Shown here: in pieces, positions 1 to 11,487 of the stretch | Numbering within the stretch: the stretch's first letter is position 1 | Layout of the letters: each line of letters starts with the position of its first letter | Program-made: the position numbers and the translations under genes | The notes under the pieces: model-generated | Databases searched by the model: none | The model's input: the letters and a program-made list of their open reading frames with translations, nothing else | What the model was told of the DNA's origin: nothing | From: Dactylorhiza incarnata | Lineage: Eukaryota > Streptophyta > Magnoliopsida > Asparagales > Orchidaceae | Direction of reading: 5' to 3' | Assembly: GCA_033032865.1 (NCBI GenBank) | Contig: JAWHQI010000266.1 | Location: 2,021,501-2,085,500, forward strand | Length of the DNA stretch: 64,000 nucleotides

Positions 1-963
1 ACCTCCTATCCATGATTTAACCATATGACTTTTACCTATGGAAACTTCTTGCGCCGCAAGACTTACACCGTCGTATCGTCTATCCTGACCGGCTACGCGC
101 AAACTGATCAATCAGAAGTTACTGGCCCATCCGTAATAGATATCTGCTGCTCTGTCCATAGTAGAGCTCTCCTAAGGGAGGGGCATGGAAGACGTCATGC
201 AAACCCGCTACCTCCGGCGGTAGCTCTAGTCTATAAGCCAACGGGCTGATCCACTCCAGGATCCTGTAGAGCCCCATTTATCTTAAACTGAACTTCTTTC
301 GCATGCATACCCGCGAGACTCCATGCATTAGATGTATCTTCTGGGATACCCGGTCTCCAACCTAGAACTCTACTGCACGATGCCGCGCATCGTAATACTT
401 AGCTTGCCTATTCTGGGCTTCCAGCATCCTAACTCGAATCAGTCGCACCTGGGCATCTATGTCCTTCACAAATTCTGAGCCGAGTGCCTTGGCATCCTCA
501 AGATAGTGGAGTCTTGTGCCTTCGTCCCTCTGAGTGTGGAAAATTGTGTTGAATGTCAACCAAGAGCCCTAGATAAGCCTGGACTGATCTTCACTCTTTG
601 GACGTAAACTGTTAATCCCAATCTGACACACTCGTCCTGGTCACACCATGATAATGGACAAACTACTTACCAAATCCCATCAAACACCAACGGGAGTGTC
701 CTTCTAGCCTGGGGTGACCCTAGCTACCTCGGTCAATCTATCTTCGATGTTCCAAATAAAACTGTGTCCGGAGTGGTAACCTGTGCGTGAAATCCAAAGT
801 TATGTCCTCGAACTCCACTCTAACACGGGAAGTGACTATGGTAGTTCCTCAAAGACTCTTGCACCTGGCCTTCATCAGCTGATAAGCCTCATAGTGCGTC
901 ACAAAGCCTATGTTGTCTTTCCTCATTCCAGGGAAATACATGTTTCAGAATACACCATTTTTT
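1..963 (-). pseudogene. Integrase-end pol remnant of Ty3/gypsy element M (left piece)
   Basis: Read on the minus strand, 559-362 encodes the motif RQAKYYDARHR, typical of the integrase C-terminal part of plant chromoviruses. The whole piece is a diverged reverse complement of 9590-10570, the integrase remnant of element L. The frame is broken many times, so this is a dead copy. It is the distal internal part of minus-strand element M, whose 3' LTR should lie just left of the window. Element L begins abruptly at 964, and M resumes at 24332 with the directly adjoining sequence, so the interruption is an insertion. Confidence 0.75.
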
Positions 964-999
964 TGTAACATCACCCATACGACTAGACCCCTAGGATGG

Positions 1000-1026
1000 T
1001 TTTGTCATGACTAGGTCATGACAAAA
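1000..1026. promoter_or_regulatory. Conserved 12-bp-arm palindrome near LTR terminus
   Basis: TTTTGTCATGAC and its exact reverse complement are separated by 3 bp, 36 bp inside the LTR. The same dyad occurs at 10776-10802, at 30846-30872 and, degraded, near 32396-32416, always next to the TGTAACATCC end. Its conservation in all four copies suggests a protein or RNA-structure role; this is inference. Confidence 0.6.
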
Positions 1027-1230
1027 CCCTAGGATGCGCAAAGAGTACATAAGAACTTAAGCTTGAGGCGAAAATCGCCATGGTCTGCGGATAGTGATTT
1101 CCAATTACCAAGCCTAAGGTTGGCCTTAGGGCATCGCCATGAACCCACCATGACGTGTCTAACCCAGGAAAGGGGTTCCCTCGTAGTACCTCAATTACCA
1201 GCCATAAAAAGAAAGGGGTATATTGATTAC

Positions 1231-1434
1231 TGCGCTAGCGCTGGCGGTAGTGGTGGTTTAGGTGAACCGCTGAGATGAACCAAATACCATTGAAACACTA
1301 GCGCAGGCGCTAGTGCTAGCGCAGGTGCTAGTGCTAACGCAGGCGGTAGCGGTAGTGCCTGATGGTTACCGAACCGGCAAGCGTTACGCCGCCTAGGGGC
1401 TAACGTTGGCGCTAGCACTAGCGCCGGCGGTAGC
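1231..1434. repeat. GCGCTAGCGC-type palindromic array in U3 of L 5' LTR
   Basis: Multiple variants of GCGCTAGCGC and GGCGGTAG occur in tandem, each nearly self-complementary, about 240 bp upstream of the TATA-like box. The matching array in the 3' LTR (11007-11249) differs in unit number and order, so it changes faster than the surrounding LTR. Confidence 0.75.
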
Positions 1435-1672
1435 TAAATTGACGGGAGACGGTCGGGACTCGTTTTGCTAGCCAAATTCATGGCCAAGGGAGTCCAAAAG
1501 TCCTCCCAATTAATGGGGGTTCATTCCCCCTATCAATTAGAAGAATATTAAGAGCTTTTCCAACCTTTAAGGAGGGTGAAATGAGTGACCTTTGGAGATG
1601 GCCAAAATTTTCACCATGAATGGTGTTAATGGAGGAATCTCAAGCGTCATCTCCTCCCCACTAGGATTTGGG

Positions 1673-1682
1673 TCTATAAAGG
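1673..1682 (+). promoter_or_regulatory. TATA-like box of L 5' LTR
   Basis: TCTATAAAGG lies in a conserved context. The 3' LTR has TTTATAAAGG at 11478-11487. Position in the LTR and preservation in both copies support it as the core promoter. Confidence 0.55.
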
Positions 1683-2566
1683 GGCTCAAGAAGTGAAGGG
1701 AATGAGTTTTCCCCCATTTTCTAGAAGAATTCTCATATCTAGGCACCTACCGGCATGGCACACGAGAGCTCTCGACCAACCATGGCGGACCGGCGATCGA
1801 CACGGCTATAAGCCGCAATTCAGGTCCTCCCCTCTCATCTATTTTATAGTGGGTAGATCTTATCATTTTGTCCACTAGATTTGGGGCCAATTGGTCTTAA
1901 ATCGGCTTGGCCAGAAGCTTGTGATCAAGCTTTCTTCCCTCGTGTAAAATTCTGATTCTGGCCGCCTCTGGCCGGCCAACCACCGTACATCGTCGGCCGC
2001 CACCTCAACGGAGGTGGTGGAGGCATTGGCCGATCGGGAGAGCGTCTAGGTGGCCGGGAAATCACCCCCCAAGTTGCTACAGGGAGGGCAAACCGTGGTC
2101 GTTGGCTGATTGCAGAAGGTGCAGGGATGCCTTTCGTTTTTGCTTTAAGATCTGTGCATAGATCTGGTAATTAGTTTATTTGGTATTGTATTTTTCTGCC
2201 CCTTTACTAGCAGTGCATAGATTAATTTATTAAAAATACTTAGTGCCCTCTACAGAAAAAGTGGTCAACATCAACATTGTAGCTCTTGGAGTCAACTTTA
2301 ATTTAAAATTTGTTTCAGTCCAAAAGGAGTAATGTAGCTCCCTGTAGAGCCATTTTGGTGGGACTGGTCCTTAGGGTAGGATAGCTGTTGGGAATATTGC
2401 CCTCAATATTATCTTGATTTGAAGAGGCATCACTCTCAATGCTAAGGATATATTGTATTTGATAAAGCTATACTTGTGTAGGATATACCGGCACAGGTGA
2501 CTCAAAAGGAAGGGCCAAACATGCCCTTAAATGAGGAGAAACCATCTCCTAGGAGATGAAGTTTTG

Positions 2567-3500
2567 TCTCAGCAGAACCGCTGAGACGAAGGGTCAAAAC
2601 CGCTGAGACGAGCCCACTATCTCAGCGGAACCGCTGAGACCAGATAAGGAGCCGCTGAGAAGGCACAAAGGGCATGTTCGTCGAACGCAGAGAGCCGTTC
2701 ATTGAATGCAGAAAATAGTTCGTCGACCGCTGAGATGAGATAGAAGAATCAACTGAGAGTTGGCATGTTCGTCGAACTCAGAAGGTAGTTTGTCGAACGC
2801 AGACAGAAAGGAAGAATCGGCTGAAACTTGGGCAAGTTCGTCGACCACAGAGTTTGGCGAGTTTGTCAAACGCAGAGAGAAGGGAGTTCATCGAACGCGG
2901 AATGGAGATCGTCGAACTCAAAAGGAAGATCATCGACCGCTGAGACTTGGCGTGTTCGTCGAACGAAAAAGGAAGATCATCGAACTCAGAAGGAAGATCG
3001 TCGACCACTGAGACTCGGCAAGATCGTCGAACGCAGAGAAGGCACGGTATCATCGACCTCATCAAAGTGGCCTTGACGTCGAGAAAGAACAGATATCTTT
3101 GTGAAGTAGCCTTGTCGCTGAGAAGGCTAAGTATGACTGATGTTGTTGGACATCATCGTAAAGAAGGCATGTCAACTGAAGAAAGACAAGCTGAAGACTA
3201 GCAGCTGCTGAAGCGTCGGCATGCCATCACTCATGTCGTCGAGAGAACAATATGATTATGATGACAGACAGCAAGAAAGAAGATCTCAATGACACAGTCA
3301 GAGAAAGCTTATCGTCGTATATGCAGAATCTCCAAGATATCTTGTATCGTCGAGATACCACCATCAGTGGCAGAAGTAAGAAGACTTGAAGGTCTACTAA
3401 AGCCCAAGGCATCGACAAAGTCTTGTCGTCGAGATATTATCCATATCATCGAGATACTATCGGTATCAGCTTGAAGGTGGAAATATCGTCGAGACAGAAT
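2567..3500. repeat. CCGCTGAGA / TCGTCGAAC repeat array in U3 of solo LTR
   Basis: Short imperfect units such as AACCGCTGAGACGA, TTCGTCGAACGCAGAG and ATCGTCGAGA follow one another for over 900 bp, upstream of the TATA-like box at 3629. The units contain CGTCGA or CTCAGCGG, both close to self-complementary. Frames through the array are repeat artefacts. Confidence 0.75.
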
Positions 3501-3628
3501 TCAAACGTTGTAGACGCGCTGACAGCATTTAATGCCACCGCCCAATTGTCCAATCAGCGTGTATTCTAAAGATATGGGCATCTGACATTAAAAGATACGA
3601 CTTATGACCGTTATATAGATCATCAAAC

Positions 3629-3639
3629 CTATAAAAGGG
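3629..3639 (+). promoter_or_regulatory. TATA-like box of solo copia LTR
   Basis: CCTATAAAAGG is followed by GGAACAATGATGCCCTAG. The equivalent box in Y lies on the minus strand at 41688-41698 with the same downstream CCCTAG context. Confidence 0.6.
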
Positions 3640-3974
3640 AACAATGATGCCCTAGAAAAAAGTTCTGAATAGAAAGAAAAAGAAGAAGAAAGTATCCCGC
3701 TGCTCACTTCAATAGAACAGTATTCTCGGCGGAGAAGAAGAAGATCAAGTAGAGAGCAAGCATCAAGTGATCTCTGAAGAATCAGTCATCATCATCGACT
3801 GAAAAGTAGTCGATCAACACCAGGCAAAAGAAGTGAAGGATGAAGAAGATCCAATGCTGAAACTCTGGATCAAGAAGCATCTTCTTCAACCTAAAGAAGC
3901 CAATCTTCATCAGGCTAAAGTTGCCAATCTTCATCCGGCAGAAGAAACAGTTATTTCTACTGTAATCTCTTGTA

Positions 3975-4325
3975 AAGGCTTGCGGGCCTATTTATTTAGC
4001 TTGAGTGATGGAGAGTTGTGAGGCTTGAGGGCCAGGGCAGTGGACTTAAGGGTCCGACACCGTCTAGCTTGCGGGCTAGAGAGCTGTGAGGCTTGAGGGC
4101 CAGGGCAGTACACTTGCGGGTGCGATTTGTCGAGCTTGCGGGCTCGGGGGTAGTAGGGGCTTGCGGGCCTAGGCTATTGGGACTTGCGGGTCTGTATTGT
4201 AGGGCTTGAGGGCCTGAGTGTCGAGCTTGCGGGCTCGGGGATAGTAGGGGCTTGCAGGCCTAGGCTGTTGGGACTTCCGGGTCCGATTTGTAAGGCTTGA
4301 GGGCCTGAAGATTTGGCAGAGTTTG
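3975..4325. repeat. GCTTGCGGGC(C) minisatellite in R/U5 of solo LTR
   Basis: Units around GCTTGAGGGCC, GCTTGCGGGCT and GACTTGCGGGTC repeat about every 20-30 bp downstream of the promoter. Y's 3' LTR holds the reverse-complement version at 41110-41380, so the array is an ancestral part of the transcribed LTR region. Confidence 0.65.
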
Positions 4326-4523
4326 CCGAGCCTAGCACACTGCTGGGTAGGCGCAGAGGGATAGAGGACTACTCAAGACACCCGGTCTTGAGGAACCTCT
4401 ATAGATCGTTGTGTGTTTTCTGCGTTGTGCTTTCTACTTTTAGTACTACTAACCAGAAATCAAGAACACATAAAAGGGGATAATATAATTTGAAAAACCT
4501 ATTCACCCCCACCCCCACCCCCA

Positions 4524-4539
4524 CCCCCCCCCCCCCCCC
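4524..4539. repeat. Poly-C tract
   Basis: A 16 bp C run follows several CCCCCA units near the LTR end, where copia LTRs commonly have CTATTCACCCCC. Its length is likely to be unreliable in sequencing. Confidence 0.8.
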
Positions 4540-7500
4540 ATCTAGGTGATAAAGTAGACACCCCATAAACAACAATATCCACTAATTTTGGAATAACTTC
4601 TGATTGGGTCATGGGATTGACTTGAAAATTGAAACATTGTGCTATTTGTACCTACACCCTTAACATATCCAAAGATGGAAATTTTAGGAGAACATTGTTC
4701 TAAGGTTTTTGTAATAATTTAATAATTCATATATTATTTAATTATAGAGTCTAATGACCTCCAATCCTCTCCAAATTTTGGTGGGTGCCTCTTAGGGTTG
4801 TTATATGATCCTGGTAAAAAATTTCAGCCCAATTGGGACTAATTTGATTGGGTAATTATTGAATCCAAGTTTGGTCAAACTAGGTCAAACTAGATCAAAA
4901 GTGCACATGATGGAATTAGGTGGTCAAATCTCATCCAATTGGTGTAAAACTTTGGCCACTGGCTTGCTTAGGATCACATAAGACACCCCCATGAGTAATT
5001 TGGGGTGATTTGTGGTGGATATGCCCTAGGATCCTAGTTCAAACCTTAGGGTTGAACTTTGAGCCTTGTGAAGGACATAGGGGCATATGTCCTTGAATGG
5101 TCATGAAACTTGGTAGTTAAGTTCATAGGGTGTAAATATGCCCTAGGAAATTTTATGAGAATTTTAGGAACAGTTATCCCCTCTGATTTAGGTTATAACC
5201 ATTTTTGGGAACCTTCTTTTAAGAGAAATTTACATGCTCAAATTATTTTGGATGTTGATAAAAGTTTGGTAGATTGCATAAAACCATGATATAGACCTCT
5301 GATAATTTTTGTGTAATTATTGAATTGATTTAATTAGCACTTCATTCACAAGTCATCCATTTTGTCTTAGGTATATGTTAAATAAATGAGAGCCAAATAC
5401 CCTCTGGAGAATTATGAAACATGGTGGTAGGACATTTTAGGGCATTATAGAGCTCTGTGAATTTTTGTATAGTTTTTGGAGTTATTTATCAGTAGGTTAC
5501 TTCACAATTTTCCCTAATATGGGTTTACTTGGAATATTTATTTATGTGACTAATTAGTTCTGATAAATTCTGAAATTTAGTCAGTAGACCTTTCTAATCA
5601 ATATAAAGGTCTGGTAATTTTGCCATAATTTTTGGACAAGTATTTTTGGTGGTTCCTTCTTTAATTTCTAATTTGGAGTATTTATACAATATTACAATTA
5701 GAGGTCAACCCCTTATTGCAAAATTGTGATATTATGTATTTACTGTTATCTTGACATCATAGATTTTCCATAATTTTATGGGAGCTTTATCATAAGGATG
5801 TCTTTCACCTCATGTACAATTTCATACTTGGCCAATGTTGGAGAAATTAAAATAAATGTCAAATAATTAGGGAAAATATGATTCTCTGGATTTAGGCTTG
5901 GAAGATCATGATAGACTCCCCGTAATAATCTTGGGTCAGTTGGATGAATATTTGGGGTAAATCCTCTTATGCAACTCATATAACTCATTTGGTCTGCGTA
6001 TAGTAAAACTGTGAAACTTGGGTAAATTGAAGACCAGTAGGGTGAAATGGAAGGTAGACGGTGTACCAAGTATGGTTGGGAAGATGTGAGGTCACCAAAA
6101 GGAGCTCATGTGAGGAGAGTGTACTTGGTGAGTTAAGGGTAAAGATGTGCTCGGGATTGACGAAAGATCGTTTTTCCCATGGGTAGTCAGAAAACACTTA
6201 GGATGATAATTCAAGTGTAATGATAAGAAGGGTATACTTATGGGTGGTAACTAATAACATTAAGTGCCTTGGAAAAGGAGCTTTGGGGTGTCATCCCATT
6301 ATAGTTCCTAGTACCATGGAGAGCCCCTCATAGGATAGTCCTCGGGAAGTTCATGGTTAACCCTAAACTGTAGGAATAAATAGTTATGTAAGATTGTCTT
6401 AATAATCCACACACCCACACCTTGTGGTTACTGGAGGTTAGTTTGTTGGGTCTTACGAGCGGTAGGCTCATTGGTTGTAGCAGCAGACTAATTAGTCTGG
6501 TGAGCTTGTGACTCAGTAATGTTTGTTGATGCAGATGGGTTGGTCCGGCGAGCCGGTGGCTCGGAAGGTTATGGTGACGGGAGGGTTAGCCCGGGGAGCT
6601 TATGGCTCGGAGATAGATGATAAACATGTTTGCATGTGCATAAAGGTGGTGGGTCTTCGGAATTAACGGTCATTCACACCGGCGTCGATACGCTGACTCG
6701 GCAAGTGTGGATTTGCATTTAGCAATGAAAAGTCTAGTGGTCCAGCCAGTAAGAGTATGCAGATGCTCCGTGGATTTGCGTTGAGGCGTACGATAGGTCT
6801 AGGTTAGGTAGTGTGAATACCAACCTAGAGGTGGGCGGGGCCCAACCCACCGCTTCTGTTTGCCACTATGGGAGTATCCTGGGAGTCTTGCTAGCTCCAA
6901 AAAGGGGGAACTAAAGGTCTGTGTGCATAGAGTCGAAGTGTGTGAGTTGCACTTGTATGAACATAGCATAAACTGCATAACTCTGCATGTCATGGCATAA
7001 GCATTGCATTTCAACCCCTCCCCCTATCGTATAAATATGTATGGGACTTTTTATATGATAGGTCTTGCTAAATGACTCCTTGGTCTATAGGTTTGTATGG
7101 CATTCCTACAAATCAATGGTAATCTTTCTACTCTTACTTACTGTCCTTTACATGCTCTTTATTATGCTTTATTTACTGCTTTAATTATATATGCACACCT
7201 GTGTAGTGGTAGTTGTTCCTGTAGCTAGGCCACGCCATCTGCTTTGTTTTTACCCCTTGTTGTCCTCCGCTTCGTCCTCCCGCTCGGTGCCTAGGGCCAC
7301 TGGGGGATGGATGGGGGGAAACGAGGCTTAGTCTTTTTGACTAACGGTCGGTGGACCATATCATTTTTGGGGACCGAGGAGACGCAGCAGCACCAGAGGC
7401 CGGTACAGATGGAGGCAGGACAGTCTAGTACAGGAGCACCAGTTTCAGGATCAGTGAGTCATCAGTAGTTAGCTTCGCGAGTGATCTTGTAGTGAGGACA

Positions 7501-7758
7501 TGATGTACAGGGCATGAGCCCTTTTATTATTGTAACCTTTGTTATTTCAGTTATATCATGTGTACATTTTTATATATAGCATGTGATTTGTGGACTTGAA
7601 CTTCTATTTGTTAGTTTATTCTTTTCTTCTTCTGTGATTGATATGGCCGGCAGGATCGGCGCTTTGTAGTGGCAACCTTCCCGTGTGTTGGTGTCACTGC
7701 AAAGCGGCGGTTCTGGGCATAAGACCCGGATTTATATTAAAAACAATGGGTTCTTAGA

Positions 7759-7774
7759 ACTGGTATCAGAGCAA
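7759..7774 (+). promoter_or_regulatory. Primer-binding site of L
   Basis: TGGTATCAGAGC lies directly after the LTR end, the usual initiator-tRNA-Met type site of plant retrotransposons. The same site is present in M at 25978-25994 on the minus strand. Confidence 0.75.
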
Positions 7775-9589
7775 ACCTCGATCCAAAGAAAAGAAGTCCA
7801 CAAACCCTGGGCCACCCCGCGCGAGTTTAGTTTGAGGACAAACTAAGCAGCGGAAGCAATGGTTTGACCATATGGGAAATCACATGAAAAAGTCCACTTT
7901 TAACTGAATCTTTTGTCCAAATCTCCTTACGAGTGGCAAGTTTTCATTTGTAGCCTGTGGGAAACCCTCCCCCCAGCAGGGAATACCTCCGGCTGCAAAG
8001 ATCTCATTAGATAGTCCTTTAGCCAATGAGTTAGACTCAACCACACTAGCACACATGACTCACCATGACAATTTATTTCATGCCCTAGCCTGAAATAGAC
8101 TGTAGGTATGAATTTGGTCAAGATACGAGGATACCCCAAAGTTATTAAATGGGGAGCTTAACATGAGAGTGGCCACCTAAGCCATAACTCTGATGTCCTT
8201 ACGTCATCTGTCAATGGATTATCCAAACTGATAGGACCGCCTTAGGGAGATTGACACATAAGCAGAATGGTATGAGACTCATATACTCAACCCTCATATC
8301 GGTGACATGATTACATTAAGACAACCACCATGACAAACATCGAGGGTCGGATAAGAATTCAAGTTCAGAAGAGACCCGTTTGGGATTGGGTAACATGTTG
8401 ACCTGATAAGGTTGTCGTAGAGGGTACCTTCAAGAGTCTAAAGTATGGAGTATACCAACAAGTCTCAAGACAGAACCCCAAGTCTAAGGTTGTGTGCCCT
8501 AAGGATTGTTTGCATACTTGGGATGAATATAACATGGCGATATCAAAGATACTTAGCCCAAAATAGATAGTGGCTTATCTTTTGTTTTTTGGGGCTTATC
8601 TTTTGTTTATTGGGGCTTACCTTTTGTTTATTGGGCGAATTGGTTACTAACTTGGGTATCCCTTAGATCTAATTTAGAAAGTGTTGAGTCGTGAACGTGA
8701 TGACTTTGAGGTCGATCTTATTCAACGTTACTAGAGCAAAGATGGGATGGTGTAACAATATGTCTGGAATAATAATCCGTAGTATATTACCAGGACAATG
8801 AAAAGACATCGTTGATCGAACAACAACTTGACCTTAGTTGAATCATTGGAAATTTAAAGTCACCAAGATTTATCACTTAGGGATGTCGATGTCCCATTCT
8901 ATAAGTTGAGGACGAAAATTAGATCTTACAAGTTTTAGTTATATCCAGAAGTTCTTGTGACTTGGGGCATTCGGAAGTGATTAACTCATGACTTGTTAAA
9001 AATCACGCCCTATTCTCGTAGAAAATTTTAACTACAATAATAGCCCTCAAACCTTGGAAGCCATGATGATGAATAACCAGAGATCTAAAACGATGAATTA
9101 TTGGATTTAGAATATAAAATTTAAGGATACTATGGTAACAACGATCTAATTCTTACCTTGCTTTGGACAACACGAAAGTGACCAAGACTAACAAAGGTTA
9201 GGTGATAGGAATTTGGAGAAATAAACATGATGATAATTCCTTGATGAAATTGACTTGTGAAAAATCTTAGGGTATCAAAAATTTTGCCCTCATACCCTGT
9301 GAATCAAACTCCACATAGAAAATGATTGGGAGTCATCTTACAAACATGGATACTAATAATGATTGGTTAACAGATACTCATAAGAGTTCACGAGTACACC
9401 CCACTTTAAAATTTTGAGGATAACTGAGACGTTTGATGATCTGATCAGTTCCAGCAATGGTAGGAACTGGATAAGTTGTGGATTTGAGTTGATTGCTCGG
9501 GCGTACATGATGGAGTGATAATCTGAACGTGTAGAGAAAATTTTATAGATGTGTGGTCTACCCGAACAAACAAGAGCTTTAGTCACCGA
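7775..9589 (+). other. Non-coding internal domain of L
   Basis: About 1.8 kb with no recognisable gag, protease or reverse transcriptase and only short frames. It is retained, inverted, in M (24332-25994) in the same order between primer site and integrase remnant. Two independent insertions carrying the same gutted interior suggest that it was already the mobile form. It may hold packaging or reverse-transcription signals; none is identifiable by eye. Confidence 0.6.
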
Positions 9590-10650
9590 AGAAATGGTGT
9601 TTTCCCGGAGCATGTAGCTTCCCGAAATAAAGAAAGACGTCATAAGTTTTGTGATGCACGGTGAGATCTGTTGACTGGTGAAGGCCAAGTGCAAGAGTCT
9701 TTGGGTAACCACCATAATCACTGCCCGTGTTAGAGTGGAAGCTCGAGGATATAATCATGGATTTCATACACAGGTTACCACATCCCCACTCTGGGCACAA
9801 GTTTATTTGGAACATCGAGGATAGATTGACTATGGTAGCTAGGGTCACCCCGGGACGGAAGGACACTCCCGTGGATGTTTGGTGGGATTTGACGAGATGT
9901 TTGTCCATTATCGTGGTATACCCAGGACGATCGTGTCGGATCGGGATGAACGGTCTACGTCCAAAAAGTGAAGATCAGTCCAGGCTTATCTTAGCTCTTA
10001 GTTGACGTTCAGCATAGCTTTCCACCCTCAGAGGGATGGAGGCGCAGAATTCCACCATCTTAGACCCAGGATGAGGATGTAAAGACACTCAGCTCTGGAT
10101 TTTTTGAAGGACACAGATGCCCAGATGCGACTAATTCGAGTTAGGACGCAGGAAGCCCAGGACAGGTAGGCCAAGTATTATGATGCGCGACATCGTGTAG
10201 TAGAGTTCTAGGGTGGAGACCAGGTGTTCTTTAAGATACGTCTGATGCATGGATTCTCGCGGGTATGCAGTCGGAAGAAGCTCAGTCAAAGATAAATGGG
10301 GCTCTACAGGACCCTGGAGTGGATCGGTCCGTTGTCTTACAGACTAGAGCTACCGCCGTAGTTAGCAGGTTTGCATGACTTCTTCTATGTCACCTCCTTT
10401 AGGAGAGCTCAACTATGGCTGGAGTAGCAAACTTATAGTATAGATGGCCTGGTAGCCTCCGATTGATTGATTCACCTGGAGCTGGTCCAGATAGACGATA
10501 CGGCGGTGCGAGTTTTATCGCGCAAGCAGGTTCCGTAGGTAAAAGTCATGTGGTGAAATTATGGATAGGAGGAGCACACCTGAGAGCCACTAGAACTGGT
10601 GTGGTAGAGATAGTCGGTGCTCTTCGAGTAAAAAATAACTTTGATTCTTA
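9590..10650 (+). pseudogene. Integrase/pol 3' end remnant of L
   Basis: From 9727 the frame reads like the integrase core start of Tekay-type chromoviruses (EDIIMDFIHRLP, then a DRLT motif), and 10130-10200 gives the RQAKYYDARHR motif of the integrase C-terminal part. Many stops and shifts separate these pieces. The upstream 9590-9720 resembles the zinc-binding part in broken frames. The second catalytic Asp and the Glu region are missing or unreadable. It ends at a GGGACGAAAT tail like that of the complete chromovirus at 22290, which places L in that lineage. Confidence 0.7.
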
Positions 10651-11006
10651 GGGGATGTTACGTTCAGTCACTCTCGGTGAAAACCCCGCAAGCCTAACAT
10701 GAATTTCAGGGACGAAATAATTTTTTTTTTACTAGGATTTGTAACATCCCCCAAACGACTAGACCCCTAGGACGGTTTTGTCATGACTAGGTCATGACAA
10801 AACCCTAGGATGTGCAAAGAGTACATAAGAACTTAAGCTTGAGGCGAAAATCATCATGGTCTGCGAATAGTGATTTCCAGTTACCAAGCCTAAGGTTGGC
10901 CTTAGGTCATCGCCATGAACCCACCATGACATGTCTAACCCAGTAAAGGGGTTCCCTCGTAGTACCTTAATTACCAGCCATAGAAAGAAAGGGGTATATT
11001 GATTAC

Positions 11007-11249
11007 GGCGCTAGCGCCGGCGCTAGTGGCTAGCGTTGGCGGTAGTGGTGGTTTAGGTGAACCTCTGAGACGAACACTTAACCGCTGAGATGAACCAAAT
11101 ACCGTCAAAACGCTAGCGCAGGCGCTAGTGCTAGCGCAGACGCTAGTGCTAGCGCTGGCGATAGTGGTAACGCTCGACGGTTGAGGAACCGACAAGCGTT
11201 ACGCCGCCGAGGGGCTAACGTTGGCGCTAGCACTAGCGCCGGCGGTAGC
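11007..11249. repeat. GCGCTAGCGC-type palindromic array in U3 of L 3' LTR
   Basis: Same unit family as 1231-1434, with extra units including a second ACCGCTGAGATGAACC copy (11091). Located about 230 bp upstream of the TATA-like box at 11478-11487. Confidence 0.75.
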
Positions 11250-11477
11250 TAAATTGACTCGGGACTCGTTTTGCTAGCCAAATTCATGGCCAAGGGAGTC
11301 CAAAAGTCCTCCCAATTGATGGGGGTTCATTCCCCCTATCAATTAGAAGAATATTAAGATCTTTTCCAACCTTTAAGGAGGGTGAAATGAGTGACCTTTG
11401 GAGATGGCTGAAATTTTCACCATGAATGGTGTTAATGGAGGAATCCCAAGCTTCATCTCCTCCCCACAGGATTTGGG

Positions 11478-11487
11478 TTTATAAAGG
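11478..11487 (+). promoter_or_regulatory. TATA-like box of L 3' LTR
   Basis: TTTATAAAGG, matching position 1673 in the other LTR. Confidence 0.5.

Larger units (their letters stand above)
2386..4574 (+). mobile_element. Solo copia-type LTR inside L 5' LTR
   Basis: Begins TGTTGGGAAT and ends AACAACA. Flanks ATAGC (2381-2385) and ATATC (4575-4579) match at 4 of 5 positions and sit where the sister LTR (around 12185) is uninterrupted. The 3' half and terminus resemble the 1483 bp LTR of element Y (40877-42359, opposite strand), so this is a longer relative (2189 bp). There is no internal coding DNA, which is the outcome of recombination between two LTRs of one element. Confidence 0.8.
964..7758 (+). 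repeat. 5' LTR of element L (split by a solo copia LTR)
   Basis: Starts TGTAACATC and ends beside a primer site at 7759. It aligns along its length with 10740-15327 plus 24297-24331, except for an extra block at 2386-4579. It carries a near-terminal palindrome (1000-1026), a GCGCTAGCGC-type array (1231-1434) and a TATA-like box at 1673-1682, so U3 is about 0.7 kb and the rest (R/U5) is long and non-coding. Short frames inside it are chance. Confidence 0.85.

Noticed and set aside
4501..4540. C-rich run as telomere-like repeat
   Set aside because: Units are CCCCCA and plain C, not CCCTAAA; it sits at the usual CACCCCC site near a copia LTR end.
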